Below, piece after piece: positions 36,581 to 44,190 of a stretch of DNA of 64,000 bases (position 1 is the first letter of the stretch; each line of letters starts with the position of its first letter). The notes under the pieces are model-generated. The model was not told the origin of the DNA. It did not search any database and worked only from the letters and a program-made list of their open reading frames with translations. This DNA comes from Miltoncostaea sp036826475 (GTDB lineage: Bacteria; Actinomycetota; Thermoleophilia; Miltoncostaeales; Miltoncostaeaceae), in the NCBI GenBank assembly GCA_036826475.1, contig DAISWG010000016.1, forward strand, positions 6,411 through 70,410, in the 5' to 3' direction. The position numbers were made by a program, and so were the translations under genes.

Positions 36581-38451
36581 CTGATCCACGTCTCGCCGAC
36601 CCGGAGCGACGCGTACGTTCCGTCCAGCCGCAGGGTCGGGGCCTCGCTCACCTCGATCACCATACGCTGCGGCCGCCGCGTGAGCGTCCGCGTGAACCGG
36701 AGCCGCTGGTCCCGGCGTCCGACGGTCCCGGCCCACAGTTCCGTCGCATCCTCGTCGAGCACCCGGACGTGCCGGGCTCCGCCCACGCTCGAGAGCGTCA
36801 TGACGATCGTCGCCGGGCCGGGCCGGCGCGGGATGAGCCGGAGGTCCGCCACGTTGAACGTGACGTACCGGTAGCCGCCCCGGGCGTCGCGCAGTCCGTC
36901 GCTCCATCCACTCCGGAAGTCGATGATCGCCGGGGCGGGCGCCGCCGTCACCCGGTAGACGCCGACGCCGCCAGGGTAGAGCGCGACCTGTTCCAGCCCC
37001 GGCGAGTCGGGCGGGGGCTGCGGCGTCCCCGGGCCGACGCCCTCGTCCTCGTGGACGACGATCATCTGGACCCGTGCGGCGGCGAGCGCGCTCGCGACGC
37101 CCGGCCCGCCGGGGTCGACCAGCGCGTTGCGGATGCGGTCCGGGAGCGATCCTGCGACGCCGCCGTTGAGGAGCGGCTGGCCGTGGAGGCGCTGGCGCGA
37201 GAGGAAGATGCTGGTGTGGGGATCGCCCCGGCCTCGCAGCGGATACTCGGCGACGACCGTCCCGCCCGGTTGGCTCGCCAGGAGGCGCGTGTACCCCTGT
37301 GGGGCGGCGTCCCGGAACCAGGGGAGCGGGGGCCAGGCGGCGAGGTCGACCGCGAGGAGCCCGACGGCGCCGATGGCGATCGCCGCGCGCGCCCGCGGGT
37401 CGCCGACGGCCCTCCGCAGGCGCTCCAGGCCGAGCGCGGCAAACACCACGGCCACCAGCATCACGACGGCGACGAAGCGGGACGAGACGCGCCAGTATGG
37501 CGCGAGCTCGACGATCTTCTCCATCGGCGACGGGATCTCGACGCCGAGCACCACGATCGGTGGCGGGGCGGCGAACCAGAGCGCGATGAGCGCGATGGAC
37601 ACTCCCGCAGCGGCGATCCCACGGTCGCCGCGGACCCCCCAGCGCGACCATGCCAGGGCGAGGAAGGCGAGCGCGAGGAGGATCACCGACCACCCGAGGT
37701 AGAGCGTGGTCTCGGACGCGTTGCTGCCGTGGAGCCGCTCGGCGGTGTCCGGCCCGACGAGCGGACCCAGGATCGGGTTGGCGGCGGGAGGCCTGGCGTA
37801 CTCGGCGAGGCGGGCTCCGTACACGGAGAGGTCGACCGAACTGCGTTGGACGCCGGTGGCGGCGGGGCCCTCGGTCGCCCAGCGCGCAAGCAGGATCGGG
37901 GTCAGGGCGAGCGCCGCCGCGCCGGTGAGCACGCCCGCGTCGACGACTCCGCGCGTGCCGCCGGCGCGCCGCATCCGCTCCACCGCCAGCGCCGGGCCCA
38001 GGACGGCGACGATCACGCAGCCCATCAGACCGATGTAGGGGTCGGTGACGAGGCAGAGCAGCAGGGCCGCGCCCACCAGGCCCGCGCGGGCGATGCCCGG
38101 ACGCTCGCGCCAGACGACCAGCGCCAGCACCAGGAGGGGCAGGGCTTCGAGGTGCGTCTGCGACGGCGCGCCGAGCGCGCGCCCCAAGTGCCAGGGGAAG
38201 AATGCGAACGCGGCGCCCGCCCAGGCGGAGACGATGACGGAGCCGCCGAGACGCCGGACCAGCGCATAGGCCGCGAGGCCCGACAGCACGAGGCCGCTCA
38301 GGACGGCGAGGTTGTACGTCGCCGTCTCGCCGAACAGCGGCGAGACCGCGTACGCGGGCACGGCCACGAGCGCGCTCATCAATCCGGGCAGCGCGCTCTC
38401 GCTGAAGCCGAAGGGCGCGCCGACCAGGCCACCCCCGCGCTGGCCCCACAA
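36577..38451 (-). CDS. Polytopic membrane protein B, GT-C-like; true start upstream of 38451
   Basis: 624 aa from TTG 38451, but that start would cut off helix 1. Reading upstream in frame gives LTVALVALPVVLH, then GDAQATIWSIWHDHHGGDFALWGQ, which aligns with GDSLGTIWSLWRDQ of paralogue A. The frame stays open to a TGA at 38734 with no ATG, GTG or TTG. Possible starts are CTG 38577, ATC 38598 or another near-cognate near the radical SAM stop (38624). The rest has about 11 helices (LVTDPYIGLM, FAFFPWHLGRAL) and a beta-rich C-terminal domain. Sequencing error is an alternative. It overlaps the GT2 start. Confidence 0.8.
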   Translation of the reverse strand: MWGQRGGGLVGAPFGFSESALPGLMSALVAVPAYAVSPLFGETATYNLAVLSGLVLSGLAAYALVRRLGGSVIVSAWAGAAFAFFPWHLGRALGAPSQTHLEALPLLVLALVVWRERPGIARAGLVGAALLLCLVTDPYIGLMGCVIVAVLGPALAVERMRRAGGTRGVVDAGVLTGAAALALTPILLARWATEGPAATGVQRSSVDLSVYGARLAEYARPPAANPILGPLVGPDTAERLHGSNASETTLYLGWSVILLALAFLALAWSRWGVRGDRGIAAAGVSIALIALWFAAPPPIVVLGVEIPSPMEKIVELAPYWRVSSRFVAVVMLVAVVFAALGLERLRRAVGDPRARAAIAIGAVGLLAVDLAAWPPLPWFRDAAPQGYTRLLASQPGGTVVAEYPLRGRGDPHTSIFLSRQRLHGQPLLNGGVAGSLPDRIRNALVDPGGPGVASALAAARVQMIVVHEDEGVGPGTPQPPPDSPGLEQVALYPGGVGVYRVTAAPAPAIIDFRSGWSDGLRDARGGYRYVTFNVADLRLIPRRPGPATIVMTLSSVGGARHVRVLDEDATELWAGTVGRRDQRLRFTRTLTRRPQRMVIEVSEAPTLRLDGTYASLRVGETWIR

Positions 38452-38623
38452 TGCGAAGTCCCCACCGTGGTGGTCGTGCCAGATGCTCCAGATCGTCGCC
38501 TGGGCGTCGCCGGGGATGCCGACGACCCGTGACGACGGGTGCAGTACGACTGGGAGCGCGACCAGCGCGACCGTCAGCGTCGCGGCCGCGGCCGCGATGA
38601 GCGGCTCGCGAAGGCGCTGGCGG

Positions 38624-40129
38624 CTAGACCGCGACTTTTCCCCGATCGGCGTCGTCCGCCGTCTGCGCCGGCTGATCCTTCTTGAAATCGACGAGATGCC
38701 CGACGAGCTTCTTCCCGGCGGACGCCAGGAACTTCACGTCATCGACGCTGCGCACCGACATGACCTTGCGCGCGATGTACTGGGGGCTCATGAACGCCTT
38801 GTAGAGGTCGCGCACGTATGCCAGGGCCTGCTCGTTGCTGACGCCGCACCGCATGACCGACTCGCGCATGTCGTAGCGGTCCCAGTCCTCCGTGAGCAGC
38901 CACCCGTTGTTCTTGCACTCGTAGAAGAGCGGCGTGCCCGGGTAGGGGACCACGATCGTCCCTTGCAGGGTGTCCACGTAGCCCTTGCGGAACACCCGCT
39001 TGGCGAACTCGACGGTCTGCCGCGAGTCTGCCTCGTCCTCCCACGGGTAGCCGATCATCACGGTGATGTGCGGCTCGAGGCCGGCCTGCTTGGCCATGCG
39101 CAGCGAGTCCTCGATCTCGTGGACGGTGCCGCCCTTGTCGAGGCGATCCAGCGTCTTCTGGTTGCCCGACTCGATCCCGTACAGGATGAAGCGGAAGCCG
39201 GCCTCGCCCATGAGGTCGTACTGCGACTGCTTCAGGTGGCCCGGCTTCATGTTGCAGCCGAAGACGACCTGCTTGTTGTAGCCCCGTTCGATCATCCCCT
39301 TGCAGAACTTGTCGAGCCACGCGCCGATCGGCAGCGTGCCGCAGTCGTCGAAGATCTCCTTCACGCCGAGGTCGATGAGGTGGCCCACCTCATCGAGCAT
39401 CCGCTCGGGTGAGTGCATGCGGAAGTTGCCCGGCGGATAGAGGACGTGGTCCCAGACGCAGAACGTGCACTTGCCCCACCAGCAATCGCGGCCGGTGTAG
39501 GTGTATGTGCCCGGCAGGTACTTGTAGTTGCCGTTGTGGTAGGCGTAGAGCCGCCACTTCGTCAGCTCGCGGTCGATCATCGGCAGGTCGTCGATCCGGT
39601 GGCTCTTGAGGTTCATCGGTCCGGAGTCGGCGATCGAATCCCCGTCGCGCCAGACGATGCCGCCCTCGAGGTCCGTGCCACGCGTGAGGTGCTCGACGAG
39701 GTTGACGATGAGGAAGTCGTAGTCCCCGCCCTTGAGGATGTAATCGACCGGGCAGGCCGCGAAGGTCTCCTCGGGGTTCCACGTGACGTGGTCGCCGCAG
39801 AGCACGACCTTCATGTCGGGGAACCGCCCCTTCAGGTCGGTCACCGCCTCCCAGGAACGCTTGACGACGGGCGTCTTGGTCTCCATGAGGATGAGCTCCG
39901 GCGCCTCCCGCTCGAGGCGCGACATGAACTCCTCGTAGCCCCACCCCTCGGCGATGCCGTCCATCCAGACGACTTCGTGGTCCCGCGACTGCAGGTAGGT
40001 CGCCGCGTAGGCGGGGACCATCGGGTAGATGTACGTCGGTGCGTTGAAGTATTGGAACTGGCGGTTCTGCGACAGCAGCGCGACGCCCTTGTCCGACTCG
40101 ATGGGCGGATAGCCGACGACGACCTTCAC
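38624..40129 (-). CDS. B12-binding-type radical SAM protein
   Basis: 501 aa from ATG 40129, overlapping the previous stop (ATGA). Residues ~1-150 resemble the cobalamin-binding Rossmann domain of class B radical SAM enzymes (VVVGYPPIESDKGVALLS, AYLQSRDHEVV.., VVLCGDHVTWNPEETF). The 4Fe-4S motif is C216-x4-C221-x2-C224 (CWWGKCTFC), one residue longer than the usual Cx3Cx2C. A TIM-barrel region follows (FGCNMKPGHL, ILYGIESGNQKTLDRLDKGG, HITVMIGYPWEDEADS). The lengths of the domains are normal. It may methylate or rearrange a sugar or lipid, which is inference only. The protein is richer in Lys, Asn and Tyr than its neighbours. Confidence 0.9.
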   Translation of the reverse strand: MKVVVGYPPIESDKGVALLSQNRQFQYFNAPTYIYPMVPAYAATYLQSRDHEVVWMDGIAEGWGYEEFMSRLEREAPELILMETKTPVVKRSWEAVTDLKGRFPDMKVVLCGDHVTWNPEETFAACPVDYILKGGDYDFLIVNLVEHLTRGTDLEGGIVWRDGDSIADSGPMNLKSHRIDDLPMIDRELTKWRLYAYHNGNYKYLPGTYTYTGRDCWWGKCTFCVWDHVLYPPGNFRMHSPERMLDEVGHLIDLGVKEIFDDCGTLPIGAWLDKFCKGMIERGYNKQVVFGCNMKPGHLKQSQYDLMGEAGFRFILYGIESGNQKTLDRLDKGGTVHEIEDSLRMAKQAGLEPHITVMIGYPWEDEADSRQTVEFAKRVFRKGYVDTLQGTIVVPYPGTPLFYECKNNGWLLTEDWDRYDMRESVMRCGVSNEQALAYVRDLYKAFMSPQYIARKVMSVRSVDDVKFLASAGKKLVGHLVDFKKDQPAQTADDADRGKVAV

Positions 40130-41127
40130 TGGCTGACCTCCGGAGGCGGGGGGGCGGATCGCTCATCGGGGATGCGGCGGGCGAGCAGACCTCGCATGAA
40201 CCACAGCCCGTACGTGAGATGAGTGGCGATGCTGCCGACGAGCGCGAGTGCGTACCGCGCCGGTCGTCCCTTGGTGGGGGTGACGACCGCGAGCGCCGCG
40301 ACGTACGCGGCGACGCCGCCGGCCCATACTAGACGCAGACGTCGGTTGCGCAAGCCGGGCAGCCAGCCTGCGGTGATCCACATGACGAGCGCCGACGGCG
40401 CGAAGTACGACGGGCGCCGCGACGTCTGCGGGAAGCGCTTGACGAAGTACCCCCGGTGCAGGGCGTACTGCGCCGCTTGGCGCAGGTGGCGCCGCACTCC
40501 GGGGCGTCGGTGGTGGTACACGAGCGCCTCGGGGACGTAGCGGATCTCGAGGCCGAGATCGTGGGTGAGCTTGAGGCAGAAGACGGTGTCTTCGCCGGGC
40601 CAGTAGGTCGAATCGAACCCGCCGGCCCGATGGAAGGCGCTGCTGCGCACGAGGAGGTTGCACGACGGCCAGTCGTCCACCGCGGTCGCGGCGCGGGGGA
40701 GGTACCGCCGGACATGTGGCCCGCTGACGAGGGGGGAGGCGTAGACGTCGCCGCTCACCTGGGCGAGGAACGGGTCCGAGGACGGGGTCACCCCCGGACC
40801 CCCGACCGCACCGACGCCGGGCTCCGCGAACGCGGCCGTCGCCGCCCTCAGCCACCCGGGTGCCGGGTAGGCGTCATCGTCGAGGAACGCGAGGATGCTC
40901 CCCCCCGCGGCCGCCGCGCCGATGTCGCGCTTCTCGGAGGGGCCCGTCGGGCCGGTCGGAATGACCCGGACGCCCGGCGGCGGCTCGAAGGGCGCGTCCG
41001 GGAGGACGATGATCTCGCCCGGCGCGTCCTCCAGAGAGACGAGATGCGCGAGGCTCTCCCGCAGGTTGGGGTTGTCCGCCTTCACGGCGATCACCACGGA
41101 CACGTCCTGCGGCCGCGGGTCGCTCAC
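40126..41127 (-). CDS. GT2 family glycosyltransferase
   Basis: 333 aa from GTG 41127, overlapping the flippase stop (GTGA). VSVVIAVKADNPNLRESLAHLV, EKRDIGAAAAGGSILAFLDDDAYPAPGWL (DDD metal-binding) and WPSCNLLVRSSAFHRAGGFDSTYWPGEDTVFCLKL (EDT motif) are classic GT2. The C-terminus has about three membrane helices. Probably adds an inner sugar of the chain. Confidence 0.92.
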   Translation of the reverse strand: MSDPRPQDVSVVIAVKADNPNLRESLAHLVSLEDAPGEIIVLPDAPFEPPPGVRVIPTGPTGPSEKRDIGAAAAGGSILAFLDDDAYPAPGWLRAATAAFAEPGVGAVGGPGVTPSSDPFLAQVSGDVYASPLVSGPHVRRYLPRAATAVDDWPSCNLLVRSSAFHRAGGFDSTYWPGEDTVFCLKLTHDLGLEIRYVPEALVYHHRRPGVRRHLRQAAQYALHRGYFVKRFPQTSRRPSYFAPSALVMWITAGWLPGLRNRRLRLVWAGGVAAYVAALAVVTPTKGRPARYALALVGSIATHLTYGLWFMRGLLARRIPDERSAPPPPEVSQ

Positions 41128-42458
41128 GCCTGTGCCGCCCCCCGTCGCGTCAGGCCGACGAGCGTCCGTTGCACCCACAACTCGTGGGTCAGGAGCAGGA
41201 CGGCGCCGAACGCGAGGTTGACCCACAGCACCTCGCGAAGGGTGTCGTGGAAGGCGACGAGCGTGATCGCGTGGAGGACGGCGGCAACGCCGAGGACATA
41301 CCCGAAGCGGTACCGCTGGCGGGAGAGGTGGTAGTTCACCTGGACGCTGACGATGCTCATCATGCTGATGAACAGCGCGTACTCGCCGAGGATGGCGGCC
41401 GCGTCTCCGAAGCTCGATCCGTAGACCGCGTGCACGATCGTGGTCGGCATTGCGTAGCAGGCCAGCGTGAAGAGTGCGCAGAAGGCGGCGGTCACGAGTG
41501 CCGACCGCATGAGGATGTCGCCGGCCGTCCGTCCCTTCGCCACCCTCGCCGCGACTCGCGGCTGCAGCACGGCCACGATTGCGACGGGCACGAACAGCGC
41601 GACCTTCGCGATGAGGCCGGCGGCGCCGAACACGCCGGCGTCCTCCGGCGCGAGTGCGCCCTTCACGACCACGATGTCCACGTTGGTCAGCGACGCGAGC
41701 CCGATGAGGCCGACGGTCGGCGGCAGGACCCGCGCGAGCGGCCCGCGGAGCTGCTGGAGCGCGGTCCGCACGTGATGGTGCGTCATCCCCGCGCGGAGCA
41801 GTGTGCGCCCCTGCCAAACCACGATGGTGATCGCCAGGAACGAGGCCAGCAGCGTCGCGACGAGTGCGCCCTCGAGCGTCAGCCCGACCACGACGGCCAT
41901 CACCAGCGCCAGGAGCCGCGACATGGCCCCGAGCAGCGGGCCGGCGCTGTAGGCGACGTACCGCTCCTGGCCCTGCAGCACGCCGAGCCCCGCGGGCAAC
42001 ATCACCGCGAACAGCAGGCAGAGCCCCGTGATCATGATCGGTACGGGCGACTCCACCTGCAGGAGGTCGGCGATCGGCTGCGCCGCCGCGATGCTCACCA
42101 CCGCGCAGATGAGCCCGCCGATCGCGGTGAGCGCCAACGCGCTCCGCGCGAAGGCGGCGGCGTCCTCCAGTCGGCCGTGCGTCCGCTCGTGCGCGACGGT
42201 CCGCGCCACCACCAGTTGGAAGGCGCCGAAGGGCAGTCCGGCGACCAGGATCACCGCCAGGAGCGCGGCGAGGGCGCCGTAGTCGCTGGGTCCCAGGTAG
42301 CGCGCCGAGACGACCTGGAACAGGTAGTTGGCCAGGTTGACGCCGATGGTGAGCGCCAGGACGACCAGCCCCGCGCGGACGGCGCCGGCCGTCCCGGGGC
42401 CGAAGGTCGCGGCCCGGCGCCATCGGGAGCCGGTCGCCTCGGGGGATGATGTGGTCAT
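41124..42458 (-). CDS. Polysaccharide flippase, Wzx-like (MATE/MOP superfamily)
   Basis: 444 aa, about 12-14 membrane helices, starting at ATG 42458. NLANYLFQVVSARYLGPSDYGALAALLAVI is the family opening. LASLTNVDIVVVKGALAPEDAGVFGAAGLIAKVALFVP lies near the middle. It would move lipid-linked repeat units across the membrane. Its presence beside a complete Wzm/Wzt exporter is unusual. It is the first gene of the coupled array; TAGACT lies 11 nt upstream. Confidence 0.92.
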   Translation of the reverse strand: MTTSSPEATGSRWRRAATFGPGTAGAVRAGLVVLALTIGVNLANYLFQVVSARYLGPSDYGALAALLAVILVAGLPFGAFQLVVARTVAHERTHGRLEDAAAFARSALALTAIGGLICAVVSIAAAQPIADLLQVESPVPIMITGLCLLFAVMLPAGLGVLQGQERYVAYSAGPLLGAMSRLLALVMAVVVGLTLEGALVATLLASFLAITIVVWQGRTLLRAGMTHHHVRTALQQLRGPLARVLPPTVGLIGLASLTNVDIVVVKGALAPEDAGVFGAAGLIAKVALFVPVAIVAVLQPRVAARVAKGRTAGDILMRSALVTAAFCALFTLACYAMPTTIVHAVYGSSFGDAAAILGEYALFISMMSIVSVQVNYHLSRQRYRFGYVLGVAAVLHAITLVAFHDTLREVLWVNLAFGAVLLLTHELWVQRTLVGLTRRGAAQA

Positions 42459-42469
42459 CAAGATCGGGC

Positions 42470-42475
42470 AGTCTA
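42470..42475 (-). promoter_or_regulatory. -10 box within the stop codon of the upstream GT4 (TAGACT)
   Basis: TAGACT (minus strand) lies 11 nt before ATG 42458. Its first three bases are the TAG stop of the gene at 42473. It may let the 13-gene array start here as well as by read-through from 43570. Confidence 0.45.
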
Positions 42476-43570
42476 CCCCGATGCGGGGGCGCCGACCGCC
42501 TCCCGCAAGGCCGCCATCAGGGCGGCAGAGCTCCGCTCCGGGCGGAAGCGCAGCGCGTAGGCACGCCGGCCGGCGCCGCCGGCGACGAGCGCGGCGGGGT
42601 CGGAGAGCAGGTCCGCCAGCACCCGGGCGAACGGCTCGGGTGCGACGTCGTCGACGTAGTGGCAGAGCGGGCCGCCGGCCTCCGGCAGGGAGGAGTTCCG
42701 GGCGGCGAGCACGGGGGTGCCGCGCAGCATCGCCTCCACCACGGGCAGGCCGAAGCCCTCGTAGGCGCTCGCGTACACCACCAGGCTCGCCCGGCGGTAG
42801 AGGTCGTCGAGGCGGGCGTCGTCGACCCACCCCAGGAAGTCCACGCCGTCGGTCCGGGCCGCGAGGGCGCGGATCTCCTCCTCGTCGGGACCCGACGCGC
42901 CCACCACCGCCAGCCGCCAGTCGCCGCCGGCCCCCGCGGTCGCGCGGTACGTCCCGAAGGCCTGGATCACCTCGGCGATGCGCTTCCGGCGCCCGAGCTC
43001 CCCGACGGTGAGGACGAGGGGCTCCCGCGGCCGTTCGTCCTCGGGGACCGGGGGCACGCCCGGATACACCACCCTGATGCGGTCCCGGGGCACACGCATG
43101 AGCTCGACGAGATCGTCCGCGGTCGCCTCGGAGTCCGCCAGGATGAGCCTCGCTCGGCGCGCCGTCAGCCGCACCGTCGCCCGCACGTACCGCAGGAACG
43201 GCCCCGGGAAGAGCTCGGGGTACCGCTCGAACGAGAGGTCGTGCACGGTGACGACCTGAGGGCAGGGCGCCCACGCGCTCGCGGTGTTGACCGGTTGCCA
43301 GACGGCGGCGGCCCGGTGCCGCAGCGCGAGGAGCGGGAGCCCCGCGTGCAGCCACGCCTGGTGGAGCAGCAGGTTCGCGAGCCGGGCGCCCCAGCCGCCG
43401 GTGGGCAGGAGCGGCGGTCCGGACACCGGACGCAGCTCCAGGTCGGGCGGCGCGATCGTCTCTGCGCCCGCGAGCAGCCCCTGCGTGTAGACGGTGGTTC
43501 CCGAGCGCACCTTGCGCGTCATCGTCGTGTCGACCAGCACGACCGCTCGCCGTCGCGCTGCGGGAGTCAC
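42473..43570 (-). CDS. GT4-type glycosyltransferase
   Basis: 365 aa from GTG 43570. VVLVDTTMTRKVRSGTTVYTQGLL opening; VVTVHDLSFERYPELFP, LTVGELGRRKRIAEVIQAF and SAYEGFGLPVVEAMLRGTPVLA (E7E). Two-domain GT4. TAACCT lies exactly 6 nt before the GTG. It ends 14 bp before the flippase and may be the first gene of the long operon. Confidence 0.93.
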   Translation of the reverse strand: MTPAARRRAVVLVDTTMTRKVRSGTTVYTQGLLAGAETIAPPDLELRPVSGPPLLPTGGWGARLANLLLHQAWLHAGLPLLALRHRAAAVWQPVNTASAWAPCPQVVTVHDLSFERYPELFPGPFLRYVRATVRLTARRARLILADSEATADDLVELMRVPRDRIRVVYPGVPPVPEDERPREPLVLTVGELGRRKRIAEVIQAFGTYRATAGAGGDWRLAVVGASGPDEEEIRALAARTDGVDFLGWVDDARLDDLYRRASLVVYASAYEGFGLPVVEAMLRGTPVLAARNSSLPEAGGPLCHYVDDVAPEPFARVLADLLSDPAALVAGGAGRRAYALRFRPERSSAALMAALREAVGAPASG

Positions 43571-43576
43571 GCGGGC

Positions 43577-43582
43577 AGGTTA
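43577..43582 (-). promoter_or_regulatory. -10 box, minus strand (TAACCT), overlaps rfbC -10
   Basis: TAACCT 6 nt before GTG 43570. It shares two bases (43581-43582) with the plus-strand TAGCCT of rfbC inside a 26-bp divergent spacer. Confidence 0.5.
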
Positions 43583-43586
43583 GCCT
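43581..43586 (+). promoter_or_regulatory. rfbC: -10 box of rfbC (TAGCCT)
   Basis: TAGCCT 10 nt before ATG 43597 of rfbC, overlapping the divergent -10 of the GT4 gene at 43570. Confidence 0.5.
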
Positions 43587-43596
43587 CTGCGGCGGG

Positions 43597-44190
43597 ATGC
43601 GCGTGCGACCGAGTGCGATACCGGAGGTGGTGATCCTGGAGCCGGAGGTCCACGCCGACGAGCGCGGATTCTTCCTCGAGACGTTCCGCCAGGACACCCT
43701 GCGCGATGCGGGCATCGCGACGCCGTGGGTCCAGGACAACCACTCGCGCTCGGTGCGGGGGGTGCTGCGGGGCATGCACTTCTCGGTCGGTGGGGGGCAG
43801 GCGAAGCTCGTGCGCTGCGCGCGCGGCGCGGTCTGGGACGTCGCGGTCGACATCCGGCGGGGCTCGCCGACCTTCGGCCGCTGGGCCGCGGTGACCCTCG
43901 ACGACGTGGCCCACCGCCAGGTCCACATCCCGGTCGGCTTCGCGCACGGCTTCTTCGTGCTGAGCGAGGTCGCCGACGTGGTCTACCGGTGCTCGGCCTA
44001 CTACGACTCCGAGACCGAGCGGGCGTTCGCCTGGGACGATCCGGACGTGGCGATCGCATGGCCGGAGGCACCCTCCAACGTCTCCGCGCGCGACGCCTCG
44101 GCACCTCGCCTGGCGGAGATCGCCGACCGGCTCCCGTTCGTCTACCGCGAGTCCGACGCCGTGAGCACCGCCTCGCACAGCCGCAGGTAG
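43597..44190 (+). CDS. rfbC: dTDP-4-dehydrorhamnose 3,5-epimerase family protein
   Basis: 197-aa cupin-fold epimerase. DERGFFLETFRQD, DNHSRSVRGVLRGMHF (catalytic His region), LVRCARGAVWDVAVDIRRGSPTFG, and VHIPVGFAHGFFVLSEVADVVYRCSAYYD are all classic RmlC. It converts dTDP-4-dehydro-6-deoxyglucose to dTDP-4-dehydro-L-rhamnose. rmlA, rmlB and rmlD are not in the window. Its 3' end overlaps the convergent GT4 gene by 49 bp. Confidence 0.94.
   Translation: MRVRPSAIPEVVILEPEVHADERGFFLETFRQDTLRDAGIATPWVQDNHSRSVRGVLRGMHFSVGGGQAKLVRCARGAVWDVAVDIRRGSPTFGRWAAVTLDDVAHRQVHIPVGFAHGFFVLSEVADVVYRCSAYYDSETERAFAWDDPDVAIAWPEAPSNVSARDASAPRLAEIADRLPFVYRESDAVSTASHSRR

Noticed and set aside
35558..38449. A single 963-residue protein joining the GT2 and part of the membrane-protein region
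   Set aside because: The upstream half is a shadow of membrane protein B; the real GT2 starts at ATG 36580 with a normal N-terminus.
38624..40129. Recent horizontal transfer of the radical SAM gene
   Set aside because: The protein is richer in Lys/Asn/Tyr than its neighbours, but I could not compute codon usage or G+C and the gene is fully coupled into the operon. Not claimed.
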